64,000 nt of DNA from Sphingomonas sp. SRS2 (lineage in GTDB: Bacteria; Pseudomonadota; Alphaproteobacteria; Sphingomonadales; Sphingomonadaceae). The DNA is taken from contig NZ_LARW01000092.1 in assembly GCF_000971055.1 (NCBI RefSeq), positions 1 through 64,000 on the forward strand. Direction: 5' to 3'. Shown in pieces: positions 17,965 through 26,635 of this stretch (positions are counted from its first letter, which is position 1; every line of letters begins with the position of its first letter). The notes under the pieces were generated by a model. The model worked only from the letters and a program-made list of their open reading frames with translations. It ran no database searches and was not told the origin of the DNA. A program made the position numbers and the translations under genes.

Positions 17965-18258
17965 TCAGGCTGCGACGGCCTGCTGCTTCTTGGCGATTTC
18001 GCGCTTCAGGCGGCGAGCGCGCAGCGAGAGCGAATCGTCCGAGGTCTTGAGCAGCCAGTTGTCGAGGCCGCCGACATGCTCGACCGAACGCAGGCCGTGG
18101 GTCGAAACCTTGAGCTTGACACCGACGCCGAGCGAATCGGAGATCAGCGTGACATTCTGCAGATTCGGCAGAAAGGTCCGCTTGGTCTTGTTGTTGGCGT
18201 GGGACACGTTGTTGCCCACTAGACGGCCCTTGCCGGTCAGCTCGCAGATGCGCGACAT
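17965..18258 (-). CDS. rpmB: 50S ribosomal protein L28
   Basis: A 97-residue protein starting [11 protein letters not shown]. Characteristic features are [19 protein letters not shown], the [13 protein letters not shown] strand and the C-terminal basic helix [14 protein letters not shown]28 is a component of the large ribosomal subunit. A longer upstream reading frame to 19035 is spurious, since the family begins at this Met. It is followed by a terminator and stands alone on the minus strand. Confidence 0.97.
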   Translation of the reverse strand: MSRICELTGKGRLVGNNVSHANNKTKRTFLPNLQNVTLISDSLGVGVKLKVSTHGLRSVEHVGGLDNWLLKTSDDSLSLRARRLKREIAKKQQAVAA

Positions 18259-18411
18259 TTCACTTCGTCCTGATGTTCGGGTTAGCCCGGAAAGTCGCGG
18301 CGGATAGCTGCCATGGGGAGATTCGTCAAGCCGCGCGGCCGCGCCGATGCAACTCTCCGTCACAATGATCGTTGTTGGGGCTCCGATACAAGTATCCGAG
18401 GAGTGCCCAAG

Positions 18412-18729
18412 GTGAACACGACCCGCGAACCCTATACCGAATACCCCGCGCGCAACAACGGTGCCCGGGTGGGCATCATCGTCGCCGTCATCGCCATCCT
18501 GGCGGTCATCGCGGCTTTTGCCTTCGGGCTGATCGACATCAACCAGACCAAGGAAGCCAAGGCTCCCGACGTTTCGGTATCGGGCGGTCAGGCACCGGCC
18601 TTCGATGTCGACACGGCGAAGGTCGACGTTGGCACCAAGGCGACCGACGTAACCGTGCCCAAGGTCGAGGTCGGCACCACCGAGGAGCAGATCAAGGTTC
18701 CGACGGTCGACGTTCAGAAGGCCAACTGA
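18412..18729 (+). CDS. Single-pass membrane protein, unknown function
   Basis: A 105-residue protein with a GTG start at 18412 and GAGGAG about eight bases upstream. It has a hydrophobic helix (about residues 18-40) followed by a periplasmic tail of repeated valine-rich units such as [23 protein letters not shown]. No family is recognised. It sits three bases before the YqaE gene and is probably co-transcribed with it and with tadA. Confidence 0.7.
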   Translation: MNTTREPYTEYPARNNGARVGIIVAVIAILAVIAAFAFGLIDINQTKEAKAPDVSVSGGQAPAFDVDTAKVDVGTKATDVTVPKVEVGTTEEQIKVPTVDVQKAN

Positions 18730-18732
18730 TCC

Positions 18733-18939
18733 ATGGCGCGGCAGCAGGTATCGACAGCACCCATTTCGCCCTGGGCGGTGGTGGCGGCGATCCTGCTGCC
18801 GCCGCTTGGCGTGTTTATGGTGCGCGGCATTACCCCGGCCTTCTGGCTGACGGTCGTGCTGACCCTGATAGCGTGGTTGCCCGGCGTGGCGATCGCGCTG
18901 GCGCTCCTGCTGATTCCGGAGCGGATCCCCATCCGCTAG
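18733..18939 (+). CDS. YqaE/Pmp3 family small membrane protein
   Basis: A 68-residue protein with two hydrophobic helices and the family core [15 protein letters not shown], close in length to YqaE/Pmp3 proteins. These small proteins modulate membrane potential or stress tolerance. The start at 18733 is three bases from the preceding stop, and the tadA start is 33 bases downstream. Confidence 0.85.
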   Translation: MARQQVSTAPISPWAVVAAILLPPLGVFMVRGITPAFWLTVVLTLIAWLPGVAIALALLLIPERIPIR

Positions 18940-18971
18940 CGTTTCAGCGAATCGCTCCGTAGAGCGGAGTG

Positions 18972-19424
18972 ATGAGCATTTTGCTGCCCTATCCGATGCG
19001 GCTGGCGCTCGATCTCGCGATCGAGGCTGCAGCACATGGCGAAGTGCCCGTGGGCGCGGTCGTCATGCGTGGTGACGATGTCATCGCCGCCGCAGCCAAC
19101 CGGATGAGCGGCGGAACCGATCCCACCGCCCATGCCGAGATCGAGGCAATCCGTGTGGCATCCGCCAGGATCGGATCGCAGCGGCTCGAACATTGCGATC
19201 TTTATGTAACGCTGGAGCCCTGCGCGATGTGCGCGGGAGCGATATCCCACGCCCGTTTGCGCCGCCTATATTATGGAGCGGACGACCCCAAGGGCGGCGC
19301 GGTGGCTTATGGGCCGCGCTTCTTCGCGCAGCCGACCTGCCATCACCGGCCGGAAGTCTATGGCGGGATCGGCGAGATCGAATCCGCAGATTTGCTACGG
19401 GGGTTTTTCGCGGCAAGGCGGTAA
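18972..19424 (+). CDS. tadA: tRNA-specific adenosine-34 deaminase
   Basis: A 150-residue zinc-dependent deaminase with the diagnostic motifs TAHAEIEA (zinc His and catalytic Glu) and EPCAMCAGA (two zinc Cys). It converts adenosine at the wobble position of tRNA-Arg(ACG) to inosine. Starts at ATG 18972, with GCGGAGTG upstream (an in-frame GTG at 18969 is possible). It ends at a bidirectional hairpin shared with the convergent OmpA-like gene. Confidence 0.95.
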   Translation: MSILLPYPMRLALDLAIEAAAHGEVPVGAVVMRGDDVIAAAANRMSGGTDPTAHAEIEAIRVASARIGSQRLEHCDLYVTLEPCAMCAGAISHARLRRLYYGADDPKGGAVAYGPRFFAQPTCHHRPEVYGGIGEIESADLLRGFFAARR

Positions 19425-19436
19425 GGCCTTGCCGCG
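19409..19436. terminator. Bidirectional terminator between tadA and the OmpA-like gene
   Basis: CGCGGCAAGG (19409-19418) and CCTTGCCGCG (19427-19436) form a ten-base stem. The left arm overlaps the last codons of tadA, and the right arm is eight bases from the stop of the convergent gene. Confidence 0.6.
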
Positions 19437-19444
19437 AGTGCCGA

Positions 19445-20113
19445 TCAGATTTCGCCAGCCTTGACCGGTACGATCTTGATCTCGACGCGGCGGTTCTTCT
19501 GACGGCCGTCCGCGGTGGCGTTGGAAGCGACGGGCTGACGCGATCCAAAGCCCTGTGTACCGATCCTTGCCGCCGCGACGCCATGGCTCGACAGATAGTT
19601 GGAGACGGCTTCGGCTCGGTTGCGCGACAATGGCTCGTTGACCGCGTCCGATCCGGTCGAATCGGTGTGACCGTAAACATCGACATAGGTCTGGTTATAT
19701 TCGGCCAGCGTTGCAGCAACCTTGTCGAGCGTGCTGCGAAACTGCGGCTGCACATTGTAGCTGTTGGTCGCGAAAGTTATGCCCGAGGGCATGTTGAGCA
19801 GCAGCTCGTCGCCCTGACGCTCGATCTCGACACCCGAGCCGGCTGTCTGCTGGCGCAGCTTGGCTTCTTGCCTATCCATATAGGCCCCGATTGCGCCACC
19901 GGCGATCGCGCCGATCCCCGCGCCGACGATTGCTTCGGTCCGGTTGCGCTTGCCACCTACCAGCGCGCCAGTGCCCGCGCCGAGCGCTGTACCCGCAAGC
20001 GCGCCGATGGCCGCCTTGGACAATTTGCGCTCCCCGGTCTCCGGATTGGTGACGCAGCCCGCCAGTAGCGTCGACGCCGCCAGGATTGCCATCATTGTCT
20101 TCGCGCTTTTCAT
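19445..20113 (-). CDS. OmpA family lipoprotein with glycine zipper
   Basis: A 222-residue protein. A lipoprotein signal peptide ending LLAGC is followed by a glycine-zipper section (about residues 38-80: GALAGTALGAGTGALVGG and IVGAGIGAIAGGAIGAYM), then an OmpA C-terminal domain with VDVYGHTDSTGSDAVN, LSRNRAEAVSNYL and RQKNRRVEIKI. The OmpA domain binds peptidoglycan (the Asp and Arg in the HTD and NRRVE motifs are present), and the lipid anchors it to a membrane, as in Pal-like or YiaD-like proteins. The ATG at 20113 starts MKSAKT; the upstream extension has no signal peptide. Confidence 0.92.
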   Translation of the reverse strand: MKSAKTMMAILAASTLLAGCVTNPETGERKLSKAAIGALAGTALGAGTGALVGGKRNRTEAIVGAGIGAIAGGAIGAYMDRQEAKLRQQTAGSGVEIERQGDELLLNMPSGITFATNSYNVQPQFRSTLDKVAATLAEYNQTYVDVYGHTDSTGSDAVNEPLSRNRAEAVSNYLSSHGVAAARIGTQGFGSRQPVASNATADGRQKNRRVEIKIVPVKAGEI

Positions 20114-20221
20114 CTTCGCTCTCCTGCAGGTTGGTTCGTGCGGAAGAACTGCCCGGCAATGAAATTGTTTCACAGGCGTGCCGAATCGCATCGGCAGTTG
20201 TGAAAAACTCGAATCCACTGC

Positions 20222-21562
20222 ATGAACGTCGTCAGCGCCATGCCGCAGCCTATTCCCCCATCCCCATTTCCCTGGTTCGACCTGGTGATCATCATCGCCC
20301 TGGTTGCGCTCAACGGGGTTTTCGCGATGTCCGAACTCGCGATCGTCTCGGCGCGCAGGGCGCGCATGGAAGCGATGGCGCGCGCCGGCCGGCGCGGCGC
20401 CCGCACGGCGATGGAACTCGCCGCCGATCCGGGCAAATTCCTTTCGACCGTGCAGATCGGGATCACGCTGATCAGCATTCTCTCGGGCGCCTATTCGGGG
20501 GCAAGCCTGGGCGGGCCGGTCGGCGAGCGCCTTGTCCTGATCGGCGTATCCGCCGAAAGCGCGCCTGAAATCGGGTTCGGCCTTGTGATAGCGGTGACGA
20601 CCTTCGCCTCGCTGATCATCGGCGAGTTGGTGCCAAAACAGTTCGCATTGCGCGCGCCCGAGCCGATAGCAGCGATGATGGCGGTGCCGATGCTGTGGCT
20701 GTCGCGACTGACCGCGCCGTTGGTCTGGTTGCTTGATCGCACCAGCGCGCTCATCTTCCATATATTGGGCCTCGATCGTGAGACCGAGAATCACGTCACC
20801 GCGGAGGAGCTCCACCTGATCGTCGCCGAGGCGTCGTCGGCCGGGGTGATCGAGGAGAGCGAGCGTGCGATAATCTCGGGCGTCGTGCGTCTCGCCGATC
20901 GCCCGGTTCGTGAGGTGATGACGCCGCGCACCGAGGTCGAGTGGATCGACATCAACGCCGATCCGGACGCCATTCGCGCCCTGATCGCCGAGATGCCGCA
21001 CAGCCGCATGCCGGTGGCGGACGGCTCGGTCGACGAGATCATCGGCGTCATCCACTCTCGCGATCTCGTGCGCATCCTCGTCAATGGCGGGCCGATCGAC
21101 CTGCGCGCGATCATGCTCAAGGGCATCTTCATCCCCGACCATGTCGATGCGATGGACGCGCTGAAGGCGCTGCGCGAGGCCGAAGTGCCGATGGCCTTCA
21201 TCCATGACGAATACGGCCATTTCGAAGGATTGGTGGCGCCGGCGAACCTGCTTGCCGCGATCGCCGGCGAGTTCGCTTCGGATCAGGATGAGGATACCGA
21301 TCCTCCGCTGGTCGAGCGCGAGGACGGAAGCTGGCTCGTCTCGGGCACGCTCGCCGCCGACACCATGGCCGACCGGTTGGGCATGAGCCTGCCCGAGGAC
21401 CGCGATTTCGCTACGGTTGCGGGCTTCGCGCTATGGCGACTCAAGCACCTGCCGACCACCGGTGAGTCGTTTTCGCACAAGGGCTGGCGGTTCGAGATCG
21501 TCGATATGGATGGCCGCCGCATCGACAAATTGCTCGCGACACCCGTAAAAGCCGGGAACTGA
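20222..21562 (+). CDS. Hemolysin C / CNNM-type transporter with CBS domains
   Basis: A 446-residue membrane protein of the CorC/HlyC group. An N-terminal CNNM (DUF21) domain with four helices (about residues 20-200, including LNGVFAMSELAIVSARRARME) is followed by two CBS domains (ADRPVREVMTPRTEVEWI and LKGIFIPDHVDAMDAL) and a C-terminal CorC/HlyC FAD-binding-like domain (DRLGMSLPED...FSHKGWRFEIVDMDGRRIDKLL). CNNM proteins transport or regulate magnesium or other divalent cations. The name hemolysin is historical; no toxin activity is implied. It starts 108 bases from the OmpA-like gene's divergent start. Confidence 0.92.
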   Translation: MNVVSAMPQPIPPSPFPWFDLVIIIALVALNGVFAMSELAIVSARRARMEAMARAGRRGARTAMELAADPGKFLSTVQIGITLISILSGAYSGASLGGPVGERLVLIGVSAESAPEIGFGLVIAVTTFASLIIGELVPKQFALRAPEPIAAMMAVPMLWLSRLTAPLVWLLDRTSALIFHILGLDRETENHVTAEELHLIVAEASSAGVIEESERAIISGVVRLADRPVREVMTPRTEVEWIDINADPDAIRALIAEMPHSRMPVADGSVDEIIGVIHSRDLVRILVNGGPIDLRAIMLKGIFIPDHVDAMDALKALREAEVPMAFIHDEYGHFEGLVAPANLLAAIAGEFASDQDEDTDPPLVEREDGSWLVSGTLAADTMADRLGMSLPEDRDFATVAGFALWRLKHLPTTGESFSHKGWRFEIVDMDGRRIDKLLATPVKAGN

Positions 21563-21760
21563 CTCCCCAAAGTTCCGCAATGCGTCGTGTTGAACGGGCG
21601 TCTCGTCGAAAAAAATGCTCCGAATTCGAGCGGCATCGGTTTTTTTCGAGTTTTCGAGCCAGTTTCCAATTGCCCCAATGAAAAACGCCGCGCACAAGAG
21701 GCGCCTTGCGTTGCTTCGGCGGCGTAAAGCCAGTTTATCAAGCAAAGACCAGGAGTGATC

Positions 21761-22036
21761 ATGAACACTGCCGACATCGCAGGCGTTGTCGCCGCCGAAC
21801 AGGGTATCGACAAGGCCGCTGCAAAGCGCGTCATCGACGCCACCCTCAAGGCGATCACAGACGCCGCCAAGAAGGGTGATGAAGTTTCGCTGCCGGGCTT
21901 CGGCAAGTTCAAGGTCGCCGATCGTCCGGCGCGCGAAGGCCGTAACCCGGCCACCGGCGCGACCCTGACCATCGCGGCTTCGAAGAAGGTTTCCTTCACG
22001 CCTGCAAAGGCGCTCAAGGATGCGCTGAACGGCTGA
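21761..22036 (+). CDS. HU family nucleoid-associated DNA-binding protein
   Basis: A 91-residue protein starting MNTADIAGVVA at 21761 with AGGAG seven bases upstream. The HU core is clear: the N-terminal helices, GDEVSLPGFGKFKVADRPAREGRNPATG (the DNA-binding arm with the RNPATG tip), and KKVSFTPAKALKDALN. It bends and compacts DNA as a dimer. The 190-base region before it is AT-richer than the surroundings and likely holds its promoter. A strong terminator follows, so it forms a single-gene unit. Confidence 0.95.
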   Translation: MNTADIAGVVAAEQGIDKAAAKRVIDATLKAITDAAKKGDEVSLPGFGKFKVADRPAREGRNPATGATLTIAASKKVSFTPAKALKDALNG

Positions 22037-22083
22037 TCCGGACCGGCGGCGTCTCCAGCGCCGCCGCCATCGGCACAGGATAA

Positions 22084-22115
22084 GGGGCGGCAGCGATGCC
22101 GCCCCTTATTTGTTT
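22084..22115 (+). terminator. Intrinsic terminator after the HU gene
   Basis: GGGGCGGCA (22084-22092) and TGCCGCCCC (22097-22105) around a GCGA tetraloop, followed by TTATTTGTTT. A textbook stem with T-rich tail. Confidence 0.8.
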
Positions 22116-22124
22116 GGAGCGGTG

Positions 22125-22445
22125 ATGCGGGACGAGGTCGAATCCAACTGGCGCGGCGCGGTGCTGGTGTGCGGCAAGTGCACGCGCAAGCTGCGCGGTG
22201 GCTTCGGCAAGCACGGCCGCACCCCGCTCGCCACCGCATGGCGCAAGCTCGGCAACGGAAAGAAGGGTCGTAAGGCCGATTTCGGCGTGATCGAGACCGG
22301 ATGCCTCAAGCTCTGCCCGAAGGGCCGGGTGGTGGTGGTCGACACGCGGCAGCCGGATCGCTGGCTGCTCGTCGAGCCGGGCACCCCCGTCGAGGACGTC
22401 GCGGCACGGCTGGGAGTGCCGTCGCAGGCCAAGGGCAGCGGCTAG
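22125..22445 (+). CDS. Thioredoxin-like [2Fe-2S] ferredoxin
   Basis: A 106-residue protein with the cluster-binding cysteine pattern of thioredoxin-fold ferredoxins: LVCGKCTRKL near the N-terminus and CLKLCPKGRVVVV near residue 66. GGAGCGG precedes the ATG at 22125. It probably shuttles electrons or acts in Fe-S assembly; no redox partner is adjacent. The beta-helix gene begins three bases after its stop, suggesting co-transcription despite an unrelated function. Confidence 0.85.
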   Translation: MRDEVESNWRGAVLVCGKCTRKLRGGFGKHGRTPLATAWRKLGNGKKGRKADFGVIETGCLKLCPKGRVVVVDTRQPDRWLLVEPGTPVEDVAARLGVPSQAKGSG

Positions 22446-22448
22446 GCC

Positions 22449-23771
22449 ATGTCCGCCAACCGGCCCAAGCGCCTTTTCCGCATCACCGATGCGCCATTCA
22501 ACGCGACGGGCGACGGCATTGCCGACGATAGCACGGCGATACAGGCGGCAATCGCGGCGGCGGGCGTAACCGGTGGCACGATATGGTTTCCCCCCGGTCG
22601 ATTCCGGCATGCAGACACGCTCGCGTTGCCCAGCGATATCGAACTGGCCTTCGCCGACGACGCCGAGCTGATCTTCACCAACAGCGCTACGCGCAACGCC
22701 ATCACGGCAACGGGCAAGAGCCGGATCGTCTTCAGTGGCGCCAGGCTCACAGGCTCGGGCGCTGCGGGCCGTTCGGCAGTCCTGCTCACCGGTTGCCACG
22801 ATATCAGTTTTGACAATTGCGTCATCACAAGGTCGGGGTCGATGGCGATCCAGCTGGAACGCTGCTCGTCCGTCAAGGTCGACGGCTCAAACCTGTCTAA
22901 TAACTACTATTATGGCATTTCCGACCGGGATGGCGTCGGCAACCGCTTCATCGACAATCTATGCGCCTCGAATGGCGATACCGGCGTGGCGACCTCGGCA
23001 GGTGGTCGCGGGATCAACCTGTGGCGGTGCATCAACAACCATGTTGCCGGCAACCGCCTCGTTTCGAATACCGAATATGGTTTTCGTATCTATTCCGAAG
23101 CCGCGGACACTTCGCCGAGCTCCGGAAACATCGTCGCCGGCAATTATTTTTCGGACAATGTCCGCAGCGATCTGGTGCTGTATGACGAGAGCCTGACGGG
23201 TTCGCTGGTCCTCAAGAACGTCATCGCGGACAACGTCTCCGTGCGTACCGTCGATACTACGCTGGGCATCGTCTTTCTGCTCCACGGCGGGCAAAACATC
23301 ATCGATAATAACCATGCCCGCAGCGGCGCATTCAGCGCGGATGCCGCCTTCAGCTTCTATCATAGCTTCGACTGCGTGATGCTGAATTGCTCGGCCACGC
23401 GATTTGCCCAGGCCGTCTCTTTCAGTGGTTCCGAGCGGATCACGGTCGACAACTTCCTTGGAGACGGCGTTGGCAAAGCGGCCACCATTCTCCTGAAGGA
23501 CATCACGATCCGCAACAGCCGCTTTGTTCATGGTGGTGCGGGGACAACCGACATCGCGATCGACCTTACCAACACGCCGATCGGCCGGAACTGGATCGAT
23601 GGTTGCCGTTTCGATGGATTCCACACCGGCATTTATACGGTGGACGTCGCCGTTTCGCTTTTCCGTAACAAGACCGTCAACAGTGGCTTTGCCGGGTTCC
23701 GGAAGGGTGGACATGTGACGAGCGTTGTCGAACTTGCCGACAACGAATGGGATAAAGTGGAGGCGAATTGA
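22449..23771 (+). CDS. Right-handed parallel beta-helix protein (pectate lyase 3 type)
   Basis: A 440-residue protein starting MSANRPKRLFRITDAP, with FNATGDGIADDSTAIQAAIAAA and the GGTIWFPPGRF loop that mark the pectate-lyase-3 superfamily used in polysaccharide lyases, glycosidases and phage tailspikes. The following repeats with N, D and S at regular spacing (residues about 120-400) fit a beta helix. No signal peptide is visible, so export would need another route or it acts inside the cell. Base composition is lower in GC than the flanking genes. It ends 18 bases from tRNA-Ala. No catalytic residues can be assigned. Confidence 0.82.
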   Translation: MSANRPKRLFRITDAPFNATGDGIADDSTAIQAAIAAAGVTGGTIWFPPGRFRHADTLALPSDIELAFADDAELIFTNSATRNAITATGKSRIVFSGARLTGSGAAGRSAVLLTGCHDISFDNCVITRSGSMAIQLERCSSVKVDGSNLSNNYYYGISDRDGVGNRFIDNLCASNGDTGVATSAGGRGINLWRCINNHVAGNRLVSNTEYGFRIYSEAADTSPSSGNIVAGNYFSDNVRSDLVLYDESLTGSLVLKNVIADNVSVRTVDTTLGIVFLLHGGQNIIDNNHARSGAFSADAAFSFYHSFDCVMLNCSATRFAQAVSFSGSERITVDNFLGDGVGKAATILLKDITIRNSRFVHGGAGTTDIAIDLTNTPIGRNWIDGCRFDGFHTGIYTVDVAVSLFRNKTVNSGFAGFRKGGHVTSVVELADNEWDKVEAN

Positions 23772-23789
23772 TCGGCTGAGCGGCGCGGG

Positions 23790-23865
23790 TGGTGGAGCTG
23801 AGCGGAATCGAACCGCTGGCCTCTGCAGTGCGATTGCAGCGCTCTCCCATCTGAGCTACAGCCCC
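23790..23865 (-). tRNA. tRNA-Ala (CGC anticodon)
   Basis: Complete 76-base cloverleaf on the minus strand with encoded CCA. The acceptor stem is GGGGCTG with CAGCTCC, and the third pair is G3-U70, the alanine identity element. The anticodon loop ATCGCAC gives anticodon CGC, reading GCG. The T arm GCGGTTCGATTCCGC is intact. Confidence 0.97.
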
Positions 23866-24000
23866 GCGCGCCGGGCGTTTGCTTTAGCCGCAGCACCGAC
23901 CCGATGCAACAGCACAAAATCAGGCGAGCCGCGATGTCGCGCGGCATCGACGTGCGATGAACGGTCCGTCCGCCGCCACTCCCCATTGGCCTCAAGCGCC

Positions 24001-24026
24001 GGAACAGCGGCGAGCCTCCAGACGTT
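24001..24026 (+). promoter_or_regulatory. EcfG (general stress) promoter for the DUF2171 gene
   Basis: GGAAC (24001-24005), a 17-base spacer, and CGTT (24023-24026) exactly match the EcfG consensus. It lies 73 bases upstream of the DUF2171 start codon. Confidence 0.75.
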
Positions 24027-24098
24027 TTTCCGCCTCTGCCGCATGACCGTGCCGCAGGCCTGTCGACGGCAAAAGCCGAGCCGAATGAGGAGGATGCC

Positions 24099-24971
24099 AT
24101 GGGCTACGAACGTTATACCCGCCGTGATTATAGCGATTATGCCGACCGTGCACATCGCGGGCGCGAGCGGGACGATTATCGCGACCGCGACTATCGTGAG
24201 CGCGACCGGGGTTATGCCGGTCCGCGCGATTACGATGATGACCGCGGCTTCTTCGAGCGTGCCGGCGATGAGGTGCGCAGTTGGTTCGGCGATGAGGAGG
24301 CCGAGCGCCGCCGCCGCTGGGACGAGCGTGTCCAGCAGCGCGACGACGAGCGTCGCTATGGCCGTCACGACAATGAGCCGCGCTATCCAGATGGCGGCCG
24401 TTTTGCCGATCCCTCGCGCTACGGTGGTGGAGGCGGCGGTTCCGCTCGTGGCGGTTATACGGGCGAAACCTATGGCGTCGGCCGGGGTGCCGGCGCGACC
24501 AGCAGCTATGGCCTCGGCGCGGGGCAGAATCACGATGGCTGGGGTCTCGACCCAAATTACAGCGCATGGCGCCGCCGTCAGCTTGAGGCGCTCGACCGCG
24601 ATTATGACGAATATCGCCGTGAGAATGAGAGCCGTTTCCATGACGACTTCGGAAGCTGGCGCAACCAGCGTGAGAGCCAGCGTCAGTCGCTCAACCAGGT
24701 GCAGGAGCATCAGGAGGTCGTCGGATCGGACGGCGCCCATGTCGGCAAGGTCGATCACGTCCGCGGCGACCGCATCCTGCTGACGAAGACCGACAAGGAC
24801 GCCGGCGGACGCCATCATTCGATCCCGTCGGCCTGGATCGTCGATGTCGGCGACAAGGTCCGTATCAACCGAACCGCCGCCCAGGCGCAGTCGGTGTGGA
24901 AAGACGAGGAGGGCAATGGTGGCAATGATGGCCCGCACAATCTCAACAGGGCCTTTTCGGGCACTTATTGA
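24099..24971 (+). CDS. DUF2171 domain-containing stress protein
   Basis: A 290-residue hydrophilic protein. Residues about 1-215 are rich in Arg, Asp, Tyr and Gly, with a section RGFFERAGDEVRSWFGDEEA common in sphingomonad stress proteins. The last 75 residues are a PRC-barrel-like DUF2171 domain: EVVGSDGAHVGKVDHVRGDRILL and HHSIPSAWIVDVGDKV. AGGAGG lies six bases before the ATG. An EcfG promoter precedes it and a strong terminator follows, so it is a single-gene stress unit. The molecular role is unknown. Confidence 0.88.
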   Translation: MGYERYTRRDYSDYADRAHRGRERDDYRDRDYRERDRGYAGPRDYDDDRGFFERAGDEVRSWFGDEEAERRRRWDERVQQRDDERRYGRHDNEPRYPDGGRFADPSRYGGGGGGSARGGYTGETYGVGRGAGATSSYGLGAGQNHDGWGLDPNYSAWRRRQLEALDRDYDEYRRENESRFHDDFGSWRNQRESQRQSLNQVQEHQEVVGSDGAHVGKVDHVRGDRILLTKTDKDAGGRHHSIPSAWIVDVGDKVRINRTAAQAQSVWKDEEGNGGNDGPHNLNRAFSGTY

Positions 24972-24991
24972 TCGGTCTCACGGATCTGACG

Positions 24992-25021
24992 AAGGGCCGG
25001 CGGTCACGCCGGCCCTTTTTC
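24992..25021 (+). terminator. Intrinsic terminator after the DUF2171 gene
   Basis: AAGGGCCGGCG (24992-25002) and CGCCGGCCCTT (25007-25017) form an 11-base stem with a GTCA loop, followed by a T run ending at 25021. Confidence 0.85.
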
Positions 25022-25098
25022 GTGACCGGAGCCGCAGCCTCTTGATGCGGTGCAGCATCGGTATCACTATGCGGAGGTTTTCACGGAGAAGGACCAGC

Positions 25099-25884
25099 AT
25101 GTTCCTCAAGGGCAAGACCGCGCTCATCACCGGCTCCACCTCGGGCATCGGCCTTGCTTATGCCAAGGCATTGGCGGGCGAGGGGGCCAATATCGTCATC
25201 AACGGCTTCGGCGATGCGGCGGCGATCGAAGCCGAGCGGGGCGGGCTGGAGGCGTCTAGCGGCGCGGGAGCGATCTATTGCGGGCATGACCTGTCGAAGC
25301 CCGACCAGATCGAGGCGATGATGGCGGAGGCGATCGCGGCATTTGGCGGGATCGACATCCTGATCAACAATGCCGGCGTCCAGCATGTCGCGCCGGTAGA
25401 GGATTTCCCGGTCGATAAATGGGATCTGATCATCGCGCTGAACCTGACCAGCGCCTTCCACACGACGCGGCTCGCACTGCCGGGGATGAAAGCGCGCAAA
25501 TGGGGGCGGATCATTCAGACCGCATCGGCGCATTCGCTCACCGCATCGCCGTTCAAGTCGGCCTATGTCACCGCCAAGCACGGCATCGCCGGTTTCACCA
25601 AGACGGTGGCGCTGGAGACCGCGACCTTCGGCATCACCGCCAATTGCATCAGCCCCGGCTATGTCTGGACGCCGCTGGTCGAAAAGCAGATTCCCGATAC
25701 GATGAAGGCGCGGGGGCTGACCCGCGAGCAAGTGATGAACGACGTGCTCCTTGCCAGTCAGCCGACCAAGCAGTTCGTCACCGTCGAGCAGGTGGCGGCG
25801 ATGGCGCTGTTCCTGTGCGGGGACGATGCCGCCGGCATCACCGGCACGAATATTTCGATCGATGGCGGTTGGACCGCGCAGTGA
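25099..25884 (+). CDS. 3-hydroxybutyrate dehydrogenase-like short-chain dehydrogenase
   Basis: A 261-residue SDR starting MFLKGKTALITG with a GGAGAAGGA ribosome binding site. The nucleotide motif TGSTSGIGLAYA, the NNAGVQHV motif and the catalytic set Ser-Tyr-Lys (SAHS..., then YVTAKHG) are present. Length and the FITANCISPGYVWTPLVEKQIPD-like pattern fit D-3-hydroxybutyrate dehydrogenase, which interconverts 3-hydroxybutyrate and acetoacetate with NAD in polyhydroxybutyrate turnover. No PHB depolymerase or synthase gene is in the window. The SDR family is certain; the substrate is probable. Confidence 0.88.
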   Translation: MFLKGKTALITGSTSGIGLAYAKALAGEGANIVINGFGDAAAIEAERGGLEASSGAGAIYCGHDLSKPDQIEAMMAEAIAAFGGIDILINNAGVQHVAPVEDFPVDKWDLIIALNLTSAFHTTRLALPGMKARKWGRIIQTASAHSLTASPFKSAYVTAKHGIAGFTKTVALETATFGITANCISPGYVWTPLVEKQIPDTMKARGLTREQVMNDVLLASQPTKQFVTVEQVAAMALFLCGDDAAGITGTNISIDGGWTAQ

Positions 25885-26001
25885 TGTGACTTCAGCCAGG
25901 CTGAGCCGCCCAACCGCCTGAGCCGGATCATATCTAATCCGCTTGCGCGGCAGGCACGGCGGGGGCAGGCTGGTCTTTTGGGGGCGAGAGGAGACGATCG
26001 C

Positions 26002-26634
26002 TTGCAGTTGCCTAGAGCCATATTGGCGACGGCCATGGTGCTGACGCTCGCGGCTTGCGGGGCGAAGTCGCTCGAACCCCGATCGCCCAAGGCCCTGCCC
26101 AATGACTGGCGCACGATCGCGACGCAAGCTGACCGTGATCGGATCGCGCGCTGGCGACAGGCCTGGATCGCCGGGCTCGAAAAGGCGACCGCGGCCGGCA
26201 ACGGATCGCACATCGCGGCGCAGGGGGCGCTGCTCAAGCCCGATCTTACACTCGACGATCCTCTGCTGCCCGCCGGCGACTATCGTTGCCGCACCTTCAA
26301 GCTCGGCGCGCAGACCAAGGGGTTGCTCGATTATGTCGCCTATCCTCCCTTCACCTGCCGGGTGACGACCGCCGACGGACGGCTGCGTCTCGCGAAGATC
26401 GACGGATCGCAGCGCCCGGTCGGCGACATCTTCCCCGACGAGGGGCGGCGGATGATCTTCCTGGGCGCGATGACGTTGGGCGATGAGGCGCGCCCGCGGC
26501 CCTATGGGCGCGATGCCGAGCGCGACATGGCGGGTATCGTCGAACGGGTCGCCCCCGATCGTTGGCGGATAGCCTTTCCCTATCCGCGCTGGGAATCGAC
26601 GATCGATATTCTCGAGCTTGTACCGAAGGGATGA
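26002..26634 (+). CDS. DUF4893 domain-containing lipoprotein
   Basis: A 210-residue protein with a probable TTG start at 26002, because GAGGAG lies about eight bases upstream and the signal peptide then begins immediately (LQLPRAILATAM...LAACG, lipobox Cys). The mature part matches DUF4893: DRDRIARWRQAWIAGL, DPLLPAGDYRCRTFKLG, SQRPVGDIFPDEGRRMIFLG and WESTIDILELVP. Family function is unknown. It starts the two-gene unit with the amidohydrolase, whose ATG is two bases beyond its stop. Confidence 0.82.
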   Translation: MQLPRAILATAMVLTLAACGAKSLEPRSPKALPNDWRTIATQADRDRIARWRQAWIAGLEKATAAGNGSHIAAQGALLKPDLTLDDPLLPAGDYRCRTFKLGAQTKGLLDYVAYPPFTCRVTTADGRLRLAKIDGSQRPVGDIFPDEGRRMIFLGAMTLGDEARPRPYGRDAERDMAGIVERVAPDRWRIAFPYPRWESTIDILELVPKG

Positions 26635-26635
26635 C

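Noticed and set aside
17965-19035. A 356-codon reading of the rpmB frame
   Set aside because: Only the last 97 codons match ribosomal protein L28; the upstream part overlaps plus-strand genes and has no family features.
20222-21562. Hemolysin
   Set aside because: The name is historical; the CNNM, CBS and CorC/HlyC domains indicate a cation transport or regulatory protein.
23866-24000. Possible attachment site next to tRNA-Ala
   Set aside because: No repeated copy of the tRNA end and no integrase gene was found nearby.
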